Shown here: positions 45,678 through 54,655 of the stretch, piece by piece
How positions within the stretch are numbered: position 1 is the first letter of the stretch
Layout: each line of letters starts with the position of its first letter
IMG/VR virus record: IMGVR_UViG_3300046519_000214
Coordinates: 1-64,000 of that record
DNA length: 64,000 nt
Direction: 5' to 3' (one strand)
DNA from: a virus
Notes under the pieces: generated by a model
Told to the model about the DNA's origin: nothing
Database searches by the model: none
What the model saw: the letters and a program-made list of their open reading frames with translations, nothing else
Program-made: the position numbers and the translations under genes

Positions 45678-46466
45678 TTGACGGGAAACCTATTGGTTGC
45701 TCTGCAACTCAAACGTGCTATTTCCAAAGCCACAAAACTTCAGGTCTGCACCAATCTCTCGAGGATCCTTTGGGATCAGCACCACAAAGGCGAGCTCAGC
45801 GACCGGCGAGCTCACCAGCTCGACGCGGCCCTGAAACTACGCCAGACTCTGATCCACCAACGGATCATCACGGTGTTCACCGAGATCGAGCGGAAGAAGC
45901 CACAGCCCCGGAAGAGGGAGGCGTCGATTGCCCGCCGTCGTGGACTGGTTGCAGCGGGATTTCTTCCTCCGGAGATCGCTACCCAGTTCACCATGTCTGA
46001 GCAGGCGGTCCTCACAACATTGGCGAAGCTGGCTGGTGAGTGCTCTGTCATTCGTTGCGCCGTCGACGCCATCGCTGCCCGTGCGGCTGTCTCGAGATCC
46101 ATGGTTCAGAAGACGATCCGGAAAGCCCACGATATGCGGCTGATCGAGCGAAAGATTCAGAAGCGGAAGGGCGAGAAGAACGACTTCAACCTGATCAGGC
46201 TTCTGTGCCCGAAGTGGCTCGGCTGGTTGTCGCGGAGGATAGGGTGGAAAAAAGAAAGCACCACGAATACTCAAGGTTTATCTACTAAGAGCGCAGCGAC
46301 CGCAAACCCTTGTATTGCAAGGGAATCAAACCCATATCAACCCGCATGGAAACGTATGATTTCCCGTACTTCACCTGGACAACGGAATACCCAGAGTCCT
46401 CTCCAAAGGTGCAGCTCGGGCGAGGCTATGAATTTGCAGCCAGACCTCGCGGACCTGATCAGGTAA
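45678..46466 (+). CDS. Helix-turn-helix DNA-binding protein (moron)
   Basis: TTG start with SD GTGAGGT, 262 aa. Helical N terminus (LLVALQLKRAISKATKLQVC, NLSRILWDQHHKGELSDRRA), then a winged-helix-like region (about 100-185: MSEQAVLTTLAKLAGECSVI, AVDAIAARAAVSRSMVQKTI, LIERKIQKRKGEKNDFNLIR). This resembles replication/plasmid-type helix-turn-helix proteins of rhizobia. A possible promoter is TTGCCG-17-TTATAC (about 45632-45660). The last 65 residues are low-complexity and overlap the next gene by 121 nt, so the natural C terminus may have been lost on insertion. Confidence 0.65.
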   Translation: MTGNLLVALQLKRAISKATKLQVCTNLSRILWDQHHKGELSDRRAHQLDAALKLRQTLIHQRIITVFTEIERKKPQPRKREASIARRRGLVAAGFLPPEIATQFTMSEQAVLTTLAKLAGECSVIRCAVDAIAARAAVSRSMVQKTIRKAHDMRLIERKIQKRKGEKNDFNLIRLLCPKWLGWLSRRIGWKKESTTNTQGLSTKSAATANPCIARESNPYQPAWKRMISRTSPGQRNTQSPLQRCSSGEAMNLQPDLADLIR

Positions 46467-46726
46467 AGTACACGCTCCACTACAAGACGATGAAGTTTTA
46501 CACGGACGAGACTGGCCGTGTCCTCACGGGTATCATGCCCAAGATCAACATCGCTCGTCTGGAAGAGTTCTACCTGAAGCACAAGCTGTTCGAGAAGTTC
46601 ATTCTGCCTTTGCCGGGGAAGGGGCTTTTGACCGTTCGCTTCAGCAAGCCGCTGAAATACCGTGTCGCTGAGGACGGTCAAGGTACTGTCGAATCCTTCG
46701 AGATGGAGGTCACGACCCAGCCATGA
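46346..46726 (+). CDS. Minor tail protein M-like
   Basis: A 126-aa protein, METYDFPYFTWTTEYPESSP, then YTLHYKTMKFYTDETGRVLT and a C-terminal YRVAEDGQGTVESFEMEVTT. The YPxFxWxPxYPxS opening and closing strand fit the phage minor tail M family. The ATG has no SD; a CCCTTG/CAAGGG hairpin lies 25 bp upstream, and its start is overlapped by the helix-turn-helix gene. ATGA junction with the L-like gene. Confidence 0.7.
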   Translation: METYDFPYFTWTTEYPESSPKVQLGRGYEFAARPRGPDQVKYTLHYKTMKFYTDETGRVLTGIMPKINIARLEEFYLKHKLFEKFILPLPGKGLLTVRFSKPLKYRVAEDGQGTVESFEMEVTTQP

Positions 46727-47214
46727 CGTCGACTGCGCCTCTTGAGCACAAACAAGAAGCACAGAAACTCACAGCCGACGCGCTGGTCGATCTCTACACG
46801 ATCATCCTGAAGAACCAACCGGTCATCTTCCGCTTCAAGACCGACAACACCACCACGTGGCAGGGACAGCTTTACGAAGGCATGGCCACACGCATGACCG
46901 GCGACACTCGATCGGCGGACGGCGAGGAAAGCCGGCCAATTCTCCAGGTCATGAACCCGTTCGGGATCTTTAACTCGGCCGCGATCAAGGGCCAGCTCGA
47001 CCAGGCCACCGTGATCCGTCGTCGCGTCCTCCGCGATCATGTCGAGAAGGATGTGAACAAATTCGAGCAACGCATGTGGTACGTCGGCCGCATCCGCGAG
47101 CTCATCTCCGGACAGAGCATCTCGCTCGAGCTCCGCAACATGACCGAAGGCGCGAACTTCCAGATTCCGTGCCGCATGTTCATCCCGCCTGAGTTCCCGA
47201 TGGTGTCGCTCTAA
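46723..47214 (+). CDS. Minor tail protein L-like
   Basis: A 163-aa protein starting MTSTAPLEHKQEAQKLTADA. The order M-L-K-I-J and beta-rich body (YTIILKNQPVIFRFKTDNTT, KFEQRMWYVGRIRELISGQS) fit the L family. I see no conserved Cys cluster for an Fe-S site (one Cys only), unlike lambda L. TAATG junction with the next gene. Confidence 0.6.
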   Translation: MTSTAPLEHKQEAQKLTADALVDLYTIILKNQPVIFRFKTDNTTTWQGQLYEGMATRMTGDTRSADGEESRPILQVMNPFGIFNSAAIKGQLDQATVIRRRVLRDHVEKDVNKFEQRMWYVGRIRELISGQSISLELRNMTEGANFQIPCRMFIPPEFPMVSL

Positions 47215-47702
47215 TGTTGAAATATGAGCACCTGCTGCACCGACCGTTCAGCTACAAGAACCAGAACTGCTACCACCTGATCCGCGGCTTCTACGCTGAC
47301 AACTTCGGCATTCAGCTACCCAACTACGCTGGCCCGAAGGATTTCTGGAACAACGATCTCGACCTCTACATGAACCGCTATCGCAAGTGCGGCTTCTATT
47401 TGCTCGACTGCCACCCATCCGAATACCAACCAGGTGACGTGATCCTCTGTGGCATCGACTCTCCCGTAGCCAACCACGTGGGTGTGTTCGTCGAGAACGG
47501 CCAGGTGCTTCATCATCTCTGGGGCCGGCTGTCGACCGTGGAGTCGTATCGGGCTCTGCTTCGCAACACCACTCTCGCCGTCCTCCGTCACAAGGACGTC
47601 AAACTCGAGCAGACCGAGAGCTCTGTGAACCTCCTCGATATTGTTAGCCCGAGCGTCAAAAGGAAACTCGATGACTTCCTCCGAACTTCTCCACTTGTAT
47701 GA
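47214..47702 (+). CDS. NlpC/P60 tail peptidase (K-like C domain)
   Basis: A 162-aa protein. Catalytic Cys in YKNQNCYHLIRGFY (about 15-28); His in SPVANHVGVFVEN (about 81-93); typical PGDVILCGI strand before it. Cleaves peptidoglycan peptides or acts in tail maturation. In lambda this domain is fused behind a JAB domain; here it is a separate, upstream gene. Confidence 0.8.
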   Translation: MLKYEHLLHRPFSYKNQNCYHLIRGFYADNFGIQLPNYAGPKDFWNNDLDLYMNRYRKCGFYLLDCHPSEYQPGDVILCGIDSPVANHVGVFVENGQVLHHLWGRLSTVESYRALLRNTTLAVLRHKDVKLEQTESSVNLLDIVSPSVKRKLDDFLRTSPLV

Positions 47703-47991
47703 GGGCGACAAGGAACGCTGTGGTTTCATCCTGAAGACAGGCGAGATCGTCGAGTGCGAGAACATCTGCGAGCAGCCAACTGAGGGCTTCGATTTCCGGG
47801 GTGAGGATCTCGTCCTTTACACGCCGGTCGCAGCCGCCAGCTGGCACACCCACCCTGGCGAGGACTCGAACCTATCTGCCGGCGACTTCCATTCGTTCAT
47901 CAACTGGCCCGAGCTCGAGCACTACATCATCGGCAATGATGGTGTGACGAAGTACGTGGTCGCGGACGGAGATGTTCTCGTTGCGGATTAA
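47671..47991 (+). CDS. JAB/MPN metalloprotease (K-like N domain)
   Basis: A 106-aa protein. JAMM motif SWHTHPGEDSNLSAGD (about 66-81: His-x-His-Pro, Ser, Asp) and a Glu in GFILKTGEIVECENI (about 18-32). The ATG at 47671 follows SD AGGAAACTCG. Overlaps the NlpC gene by 32 nt and the next by 20 nt. Confidence 0.8.
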   Translation: MTSSELLHLYEGDKERCGFILKTGEIVECENICEQPTEGFDFRGEDLVLYTPVAAASWHTHPGEDSNLSAGDFHSFINWPELEHYIIGNDGVTKYVVADGDVLVAD

Positions 47992-48541
47992 GGTCATTCT
48001 CCACGGCTATTTCGCTGCCTTTCATGATGGCCCGATTGAGATGGTGGGTCACACCGTCGCGGACATCATCGAAGGTGTCACACGCCAGGTCAAAGGCTTC
48101 CAGCCTGACCCCGTTCGTGGTCGCCATCGCATCAAGATTGTCGGCTTTGATACGGAGGAGTCCCTCCACACGCCGATCGAGCCCGACGTCGAATTCATCC
48201 ATATCGTCCCGCAGCTGAGCGGTGGCAAGAAGGGTGGTCTGCTTCAGATCCTCCTCGGCGTTGTACTTGTCGGCGTCGGCCTTATGCTGGGCGCTGGCTC
48301 GCTCGTCGGCTCGCTTCTGATCAAGGTTGGTGCCTTGGCCCTACTCGGAGGCCTGACAGCACTCCTGGCCCCGAAGCCTGAGACCGACACGCAAGGGGAT
48401 AGCACGCGAAAGAGCGGCTATCTCGGCACGCCGAAGAACACGGTGGCGATCGGTACCCGCATCCCAATCCTCTACGGCAGGCGCCGCGTCTACGGACACT
48501 TCCTGTCGTTCGATATCAACGCGATCGAGTACAAACCATAG
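47972..48541 (+). CDS. Tail assembly protein I-like
   Basis: A 189-aa protein: ubiquitin-like N-terminal domain (RIKVILHGYFAAFHDGPIEM, VEFIHIVPQLSGG), a Gly-rich hydrophobic hairpin (LQILLGVVLVGVGLMLGAGS), and a C-terminal VAIGTRIPILYGRRRVYGHF, the I-family ending. A TTG at 47981, better spaced from the GGAG, may be the true start. Confidence 0.75.
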   Translation: MFSLRIKVILHGYFAAFHDGPIEMVGHTVADIIEGVTRQVKGFQPDPVRGRHRIKIVGFDTEESLHTPIEPDVEFIHIVPQLSGGKKGGLLQILLGVVLVGVGLMLGAGSLVGSLLIKVGALALLGGLTALLAPKPETDTQGDSTRKSGYLGTPKNTVAIGTRIPILYGRRRVYGHFLSFDINAIEYKP

Positions 48542-48549
48542 GATCTCTA

Positions 48550-49587
48550 ATGCGTCCATCTGAAGACCTCATCAAGCAGGCAGTTGGCATGACGGGGGGC
48601 TTCAGACCCGCCGCTCGCTATCTGCGGGAGCAGGGCTACGACATCTCCGAGTCTGGCATCCGTGGGATGAAGAAACGCTGGGACGACAGCGACTTCGAGC
48701 TTGTCGACGAGCCAAAACCCTCGATCGACATCGAAGCCCTGGTCGAGCGCCGCATCAACCAGTTCGCTCAGAAGCGGGAGAAATTCGAGCGGGAGAAAAT
48801 CATCCCGGTTCGCGTCAAGCGCGACGGCCCAATCGGCATTGGCTTCTTCGGTGACATGCACCTGGACGACGATGGCACAGACCTGGCCCAGGTGCTCGAG
48901 CACGTCAATCTCTTCGACGGCCGGAATGAAGGTCTATATGCGGCCAACGTCGGTGACGTCTTCAACAACTGGGCTGGCCGTCTGGCTCGTCTCTACTCGG
49001 AACAGAGCACCTCGGCGGACGAAGCCCTGGCACTGGTCGAGTACGTTCTCCAGAAGATCGACTGGCTCTATTACACGGACGGCAACCACGATCTGTGGGG
49101 GCAGGGTGGCGACATCCTGAAGCACATCCTCGCGAACAACGCTCTGGTCCACAAGTCGAACAAGGTTCGTCTGCAGCTGCAGCTGCCCAACGGACGTGAC
49201 GTGAAGATCTATTCGGTCCACGGGTTCCGCGGTAAGTCCATGTGGTCGGAGTCCTATGGTGCTGCGAAGGCAGCTCAGCTCGACGGCGATCACCACGACA
49301 TCTACGTCGCCGGCCACATCCACACCTCGGGTTATGCCCATGGCATGCGTCCATCATCCTCGCAGATCTGGCACGCTCTCCAGGTCGCCTCGTACAAGAA
49401 GATTGACCGCTACGCCGAGGAGCTGAACCTCGACGCCAAGGATCTCTACAATTGCCCTGTGGCACTCATCGATCCCTACGCGACGAGCGAGATGAACTTC
49501 ATCCGTTTCGAGTTTGATCCTGGTGAAGCAGCCGAGCGTCTGAAGTGGATGCAGAACCGCTGGCGCTCTGGAAAAACAGCTCATTAA
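48550..49587 (+). CDS. Metallophosphoesterase with N-terminal helix-turn-helix
   Basis: A 345-aa protein. Residues about 1-45 form a homeodomain-like helix-turn-helix (IKQAVGMTGGFRPAARYLRE, GYDISESGIRGMKKRW). Then the phosphoesterase core: GDMHLDDDG (about 101-109), VGDVFNNW (about 134-141), DGNHDLWG (about 177-184), VHGFRGKS (about 222-229) and GHIHTSG (about 254-260). Such enzymes cut DNA ends or phosphodiesters (SbcD/YfcE type). Its place between tail I and J is unusual. SD AGGATC precedes the ATG. Confidence 0.8.
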   Translation: MRPSEDLIKQAVGMTGGFRPAARYLREQGYDISESGIRGMKKRWDDSDFELVDEPKPSIDIEALVERRINQFAQKREKFEREKIIPVRVKRDGPIGIGFFGDMHLDDDGTDLAQVLEHVNLFDGRNEGLYAANVGDVFNNWAGRLARLYSEQSTSADEALALVEYVLQKIDWLYYTDGNHDLWGQGGDILKHILANNALVHKSNKVRLQLQLPNGRDVKIYSVHGFRGKSMWSESYGAAKAAQLDGDHHDIYVAGHIHTSGYAHGMRPSSSQIWHALQVASYKKIDRYAEELNLDAKDLYNCPVALIDPYATSEMNFIRFEFDPGEAAERLKWMQNRWRSGKTAH

Positions 49588-49628
49588 TCCCCACTTAAAC
49601 CGGTACATAAGAAACGCCGGATAAGTCT

Positions 49629-52600
49629 ATGACAATTCAAGATATCTCCCTTCGGAAACTTAGCGGTTCGAAGGGAGGATCTAGTTCCAGTCCTAAACAG
49701 ACAGCCGACTCCCTTTTCGCGACCGATGTGGTCGAAGCACTTTTGGGCATCAGCGAAGGCCCAATCAAAGGTCTGGAGAACGGCGCCAAATCCTACCTGG
49801 TCGGTGAGACCCAACTCCAGGACGACAGCGGCTCCAACAACTTCGAAAACTTCGAGCTCGTCGACTACAAAGGAAGCGAGCAGGGGGAGGAGATCTACTC
49901 CCGTCTTGGTGGCTTCGGCGCGTCCACCACGGTCAACACCGAGATGGCACCCAACGTCGCTATCATCCGGCAGGGCACCCATACGGACATCGACTACATT
50001 GATTTGCGCTTCGTCATCAACCAGCTGGTGACGCAGAACGACAAGGGCACCTTTAATCACACCGGCCGCTGGCGCATCGAACACAAACTCGTCAGTGGCC
50101 AGTATTGGGAACCCGTCCGGACGCCGAGCGTCAATCCACTCCCGCCGCAAATCTCTGGCGACAGCTTCGACATCTATTATGGGACTGGTGGAACACCGGC
50201 AAAGATCAACGCCTCTCCAGGTGATCGGCCGACTTACTGGGCACCATCGCAGCCGATCACGACGGCCAACGCTGGCATCTGGTTCGACACCTCGAACAAC
50301 TATAAGCCAAAGATCTGGGACGGATATAACTGGTATTTCCCAGCCGGTCTCTACTTCGCGAGCAATCGCTGGACCTGGTCCGAGGCTTCCTCATGGGGAG
50401 GCGATCGGGCCACCAGAGCATTCGTCGGCCCGCAACTCGGCTTCGCTCCTGAGCAAGGCGACTACTGGCTGCACACGGGCGCCCAGCGTCCATACTTCTT
50501 CAACGGCTCGAGCTGGATCCAGGCGGGATCCTCGCTCCGTCCTGGTACCTTCGGTGAGAACGGGACCGGCGGTGACGTCGTCCTGACGAATGGTGAAATC
50601 GCGATCACCGCGAAGACCACTCAACCGTTCCCGAAAGAGCTCCGCATCCCGGTCGCTCGGGCCAACGAGCCCTACATGTTCCGCGTCACCAAGACCTCTC
50701 CGATCGATACGACGGAGAACTTCTTCAGCATCACCTGGGAGTCGTTCCAGGAGGTGACCGCGAAGAACTACAAGTTCCCGGGTCTCGCCTGCACCCAGGT
50801 GATCGCTCGAGCGAGCGAGCAGTTCTCGTCGATCCCGGATTTCTCAGGCATTTACCTCGGCCGCATCGTTCGTGTTCCGTCCAACTACAACTCGACGACC
50901 CGTGTCTACACCGGGGTCTGGGACGGCACCTGGAAGCTCGCCTACACGAACAACCCAGCCTTCGTCGCCAACGATGTTGTGCTGAACGACCGGTATGGCA
51001 TGAATGCCTACTACCCGATCGTGATCGACAAGTGGGATGTCTATGACGCTGGCGTCTGGTGCGACACGCGAACGGCGTCTGGGAAACCCCGCTTCACCTT
51101 CAACGGTTTGATCTCGGACCCGAAGGGTGGCCGCGACACCATCAATTACATTTGCGGCATCTTCGCCGGCCGTTTCTTTGACGACGGCAATGGTCAGGGC
51201 GTCATCAAGATTGACCGCGATCTCAATCCCGCCGTGGCCTTCACGCCTGAGAACGTTGTCGACGGACTTTTCACGTACTCGTTCACCGAGATCTCGACCC
51301 GCCACAACGATCTGACGGTCACGTTCACGAATGAGAACCTGGGCTGGCAGGACGACCGCCGTCGTGTCTACGACCAGGACCATATTAATAAGTACGGTCG
51401 CATCCCGTTCAACTTCGAAGCGATCGCCTGCACCGACGAAGAAGAAGCGATCCGCCGCGCTCGGTATCATCTGATCACCGGCACGACCGAGACCATGATG
51501 GTCAACTTCAAGACCAACCGCATGGGTCTCTATCTCACGCCGTATGATGTTATCACCGTCGCGGATGAGGACATGGAAGCTGGCCTCAGCGGACGTGTGA
51601 AGAGTGTGACCGGCAAGCGGACGATCAATCTCCGCGACCCACTCTTCCTCGAACCTGGCTACTCCTACCAGGTGGGCTTCCAGCGGATCAGCGAGGCGAC
51701 TGGCGACTTCGTGATGGACAGCCGCGAGCTGACCAATGTCACGGGCGCTGTGACCGCTCTGACGACCACTGTGGACTTGCCGGATCTTCCGGACGACGCC
51801 GTCTTCACCATCTCCCAGATGAATGGTGATGTGGCACCGCTCGCGTTCCGCGTCATGTCGATCACGGAAGTGGACGGCGATCCGGACAACGTCGAAATCC
51901 AGGCCATGCAGATGAACCGAGCCAAGTGGCTCTACGTCGACGGCTACATTGGTTCGATCGATGACCTGGATAAGTACGTCCTAGATCAGAAGAAGAAGCC
52001 CGAACCTATCACGGATCTGAAGGTGAGGGCGACCAGCCGCTCCGTTGGCGCCCGCAAGGTCACGACACTCACCCTGGCCTGGAACCCGAGCCCGACGAAG
52101 ACCGTCACCAAATACAAGATCTCTGGCTCGCGAGACAACGGCCCAATCGCGCTGCTTGGCGAAGTCCCGGTCCCCCAGTTTGAGTGGGACGACATTCCGG
52201 CCGGCGAATATTATTTCGAGGTGACGGCTGTCGACGTGAACGGCTACGCTTCTGCAGCGGCCATTATCGAGCACCGCCTGATTGGCGACACCCGCGTGGT
52301 AGACGGGATCGCCGGTCTCCGGATGATCGACGAGCCGACCGAGACGGACTTCGAAAGCCGTTCGCCGCTCTTCCAATGGGGTGCATCGAAGGACGACTAT
52401 TTCAAGCAGTACATCATGCAGATCCGCGATCTGAGCGATCTCGTGATCCGCGAGGAAATCCTCGACCGCACGTGGTACACCTACGAGTACACGGTCAATA
52501 TGAACGACGGCGGTGGAACGCCTCGTCGTGCCTTCAAGATCGCCATCGCGACCGAGGACCAGTTCGGGTTCAGGTCCGACTTCGTCACACTGGCCGTCAA

Positions 52601-53435
52601 GAACGATGCACCGGCAGCTCCTGCCACCCAGAGCGTCGAGGTTCTCTACGAAGCTGCCGTCGTCCATTATGACGTGCCGCCGATCCGCGACTTCCGCGGC
52701 GTCGTGGTCCATGCCTCATTGACGGACAGCTTCACGCCAGATGACAGCAACCTCGTCTACAAGGGACCGAACAACAACGTCGCGATCCCGCTCGAGGCCG
52801 ACAACACCTGGTACTTCAAGCTGGCGTTCTACGACTTGTTCGAGGACGATTCCGATCTCAACTTCGGCAACCAGATGATGCTCGAGATCCCGCTTCCGAG
52901 CGGTGGCGTGGGTGACGAGATTCCGCCGGAACCTCCGACAAGCCTGTCGGTCGCACCTGGCTTCAAGATCCTGGTCGCCAACTGGGTGAATCCGTCCGAC
53001 TCCGATATCTCGTACATTGAGCTGTTCACCAATACGGTCAACGACGTGACGACGTCCACGTTCGGCGGCAATGCTTCAGGCACCCGTGGCGTGATCATTG
53101 GCCTGAGCGCCAGTGTGAAATATTGGGTCTGGGCACGAGCCGTCGACAAGTCTGGGAACCGTTCGGTATTCACGTCAACCGAAGTCTTCGGAACACCGCT
53201 GGCGCTCGGCGCGACCGAGATCTCGGACGATGCCATCAAAACGAATCATCTTGATGCAGGAAGCGTCACTGCGGAGCAGCTCGCGGCTGGATCTGTCACC
53301 GCTGCGAAACTAAGTGTGTCTTCACTATCGACCGTCACCGCAAACATGGGTGATTTGACCGCGGGCGTGGCTCGATCGGCAAACAACAAGATGCGGATCG
53401 AGCTCGACAACACCAGGATTCTAATCGCGGACTAA
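49629..53435 (+). CDS. Tail tip / host-specificity protein J-like
   Basis: A 1268-aa protein. N-terminal J-type section (DVVEALLGISEGPIKGLENG, IIRQGTHTDIDYIDLRFVIN), a lectin-like insertion about 165-300, tail-hub domains (THRG-like: AIACTDEEEAIRRARYHLIT, GLYLTPYDVITVADEDMEAG), and at least two fibronectin III-like domains (TDLKVRATSRSVGARKVTTL, PPEPPTSLSVAPGF). C-terminal VTAEQLAAGSVTAAKLSVSS is a typical fibre-attachment end. Forms the central tip and binds the receptor complex. Confidence 0.85.
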   Translation: MTIQDISLRKLSGSKGGSSSSPKQTADSLFATDVVEALLGISEGPIKGLENGAKSYLVGETQLQDDSGSNNFENFELVDYKGSEQGEEIYSRLGGFGASTTVNTEMAPNVAIIRQGTHTDIDYIDLRFVINQLVTQNDKGTFNHTGRWRIEHKLVSGQYWEPVRTPSVNPLPPQISGDSFDIYYGTGGTPAKINASPGDRPTYWAPSQPITTANAGIWFDTSNNYKPKIWDGYNWYFPAGLYFASNRWTWSEASSWGGDRATRAFVGPQLGFAPEQGDYWLHTGAQRPYFFNGSSWIQAGSSLRPGTFGENGTGGDVVLTNGEIAITAKTTQPFPKELRIPVARANEPYMFRVTKTSPIDTTENFFSITWESFQEVTAKNYKFPGLACTQVIARASEQFSSIPDFSGIYLGRIVRVPSNYNSTTRVYTGVWDGTWKLAYTNNPAFVANDVVLNDRYGMNAYYPIVIDKWDVYDAGVWCDTRTASGKPRFTFNGLISDPKGGRDTINYICGIFAGRFFDDGNGQGVIKIDRDLNPAVAFTPENVVDGLFTYSFTEISTRHNDLTVTFTNENLGWQDDRRRVYDQDHINKYGRIPFNFEAIACTDEEEAIRRARYHLITGTTETMMVNFKTNRMGLYLTPYDVITVADEDMEAGLSGRVKSVTGKRTINLRDPLFLEPGYSYQVGFQRISEATGDFVMDSRELTNVTGAVTALTTTVDLPDLPDDAVFTISQMNGDVAPLAFRVMSITEVDGDPDNVEIQAMQMNRAKWLYVDGYIGSIDDLDKYVLDQKKKPEPITDLKVRATSRSVGARKVTTLTLAWNPSPTKTVTKYKISGSRDNGPIALLGEVPVPQFEWDDIPAGEYYFEVTAVDVNGYASAAAIIEHRLIGDTRVVDGIAGLRMIDEPTETDFESRSPLFQWGASKDDYFKQYIMQIRDLSDLVIREEILDRTWYTYEYTVNMNDGGGTPRRAFKIAIATEDQFGFRSDFVTLAVKNDAPAAPATQSVEVLYEAAVVHYDVPPIRDFRGVVVHASLTDSFTPDDSNLVYKGPNNNVAIPLEADNTWYFKLAFYDLFEDDSDLNFGNQMMLEIPLPSGGVGDEIPPEPPTSLSVAPGFKILVANWVNPSDSDISYIELFTNTVNDVTTSTFGGNASGTRGVIIGLSASVKYWVWARAVDKSGNRSVFTSTEVFGTPLALGATEISDDAIKTNHLDAGSVTAEQLAAGSVTAAKLSVSSLSTVTANMGDLTAGVARSANNKMRIELDNTRILIAD

Positions 53436-53884
53436 TGACCAACAGAATTATCCTCGGCGCCTTCGAAGGCACATATGTCCTAAGAGCCTCCAAGCCAGGT
53501 TACAATGTTCTCGATCCTGCCCTGACCAAGGAGCAGCTGGCCTTCGATAGCCGTTACTTCACCGCCATGCGTGTCCTTTCCCAGGGAACTGTCCAAGGTC
53601 TCCTGGAATGGGCCGACATGGTCGGATGGTCCTGGTTCGGGGCCTCACCAATCTATCTAGGCGGCAGCTGGGATGCGAACGAGCTCCCCACCATGGTTGT
53701 CGCGCCACGTTGCAACTTCAGCAACGATATAATCGGTCAGGCCCAGATCGGTGGCCTCTTCTCTTCTGGAGGCTATGACGCCACAGGCAAGACCTTGGGA
53801 TTTGGTGCCACAGCCGCCTGGTATCCTCCTGATCGAGTCACCCGCACGTACGGATGGTTCGACTACTGGATTGTGAAACCGTAA
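53435..53884 (+). CDS. Tip-associated paralogue A (149 aa)
   Basis: TAATG junction with J. Starts MTNRIILGAFEGTYVLRASK. The N-terminal 'R-h-h-L-G-x-x-G-x-x-x-x-h-S/T-K-P-G' motif recurs in the next two genes. The C-terminal beta-rich half ends WFDYWIVKP. Probably trimeric tip or fibre elements. Family not recognised. Confidence 0.6.
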   Translation: MTNRIILGAFEGTYVLRASKPGYNVLDPALTKEQLAFDSRYFTAMRVLSQGTVQGLLEWADMVGWSWFGASPIYLGGSWDANELPTMVVAPRCNFSNDIIGQAQIGGLFSSGGYDATGKTLGFGATAAWYPPDRVTRTYGWFDYWIVKP

Positions 53885-54285
53885 TGGTAGGTCGCGTCCT
53901 CCTCGGTAAGCGGGGCACTGAATATGGATTGTGGATCACCAAACCTGGCAAGGAAGTTCAGACCGCCACACTGGACAGCGACTTTCTGCTTCGGGTCGAC
54001 ACCAAGATGGTGCAGGTGGTCCAGAGTGGGGTCATTCCTCAAACCGCCGGTGGCTTCACACCAACCGTCGTGAACATTCCGAACCTTGGCTTCAAGCCCG
54101 TCGTCGAGTTCGAGAGCGTCGGTTGGTACGAGGTTGTTTGCCAGTATCTGAGTTGGACTCAAATCTATTTCATCCAATCACCTAACGGTGGTGATGGAAG
54201 CCTGGGCAATCGCTTCACCCCCGCAGGCAGTGCGGCCCAGAGATATATCCGCTATCGAGTTTGGAGCTTGCCCGCCGTTGCCTAA
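53884..54285 (+). CDS. Tip-associated paralogue B (133 aa)
   Basis: TAATG junction. Starts MVGRVLLGKRGTEYGLWITK, with the same N-terminal motif as paralogue A. Body beta-rich (VVQSGVIPQTAGGFTPTVVN, KPVVEFESVGWYEVVC). Ends RYRVWSLPAVA. Confidence 0.6.
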   Translation: MVGRVLLGKRGTEYGLWITKPGKEVQTATLDSDFLLRVDTKMVQVVQSGVIPQTAGGFTPTVVNIPNLGFKPVVEFESVGWYEVVCQYLSWTQIYFIQSPNGGDGSLGNRFTPAGSAAQRYIRYRVWSLPAVA

Positions 54286-54655
54286 TCGTGTGCTGCTCAG
54301 CAATGAGGGTTTGAAGGTATCACGTCCAGGCATGGACGTGCTGAGTGCTGCAAATGTAAACCTGAACTTCTCGTCTGATTGGTCAGCAATGACGCTGCTC
54401 ATCTCGGGCAAGGTCTACGTCACCGGGACGACCGTCATCCCTTTTGGCAAGACCTTCTCTCGAATCCCCCAGGTAACCGTCCCGTACAACTTCAACTCGG
54501 CCGAGTTGGGTTATCAATGGATGTATTTGCAGTTCAACGATTTGACCCTGGGATTGAACGGGGTTGCACAAGTTTTCAACGATCGGCTGGAACTCTACGC
54601 GGGCACCTGGGGACCGATCTACATGGGCTACTTCATTTGGGATTACGCTGTATGA
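54278..54655 (+). CDS. Tip-associated paralogue C (125 aa)
   Basis: TTG start overlapping the previous gene by 8 nt. Starts LPNRVLLSNEGLKVSRPGMD, the same motif with a two-residue deletion. Body beta-rich (SAMTLLISGKVYVTGTTVIP, RIPQVTVPYNFNSAELGYQ); ends YFIWDYAV. Start inferred from the shared N-terminal motif. Confidence 0.55.
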   Translation: MPNRVLLSNEGLKVSRPGMDVLSAANVNLNFSSDWSAMTLLISGKVYVTGTTVIPFGKTFSRIPQVTVPYNFNSAELGYQWMYLQFNDLTLGLNGVAQVFNDRLELYAGTWGPIYMGYFIWDYAV

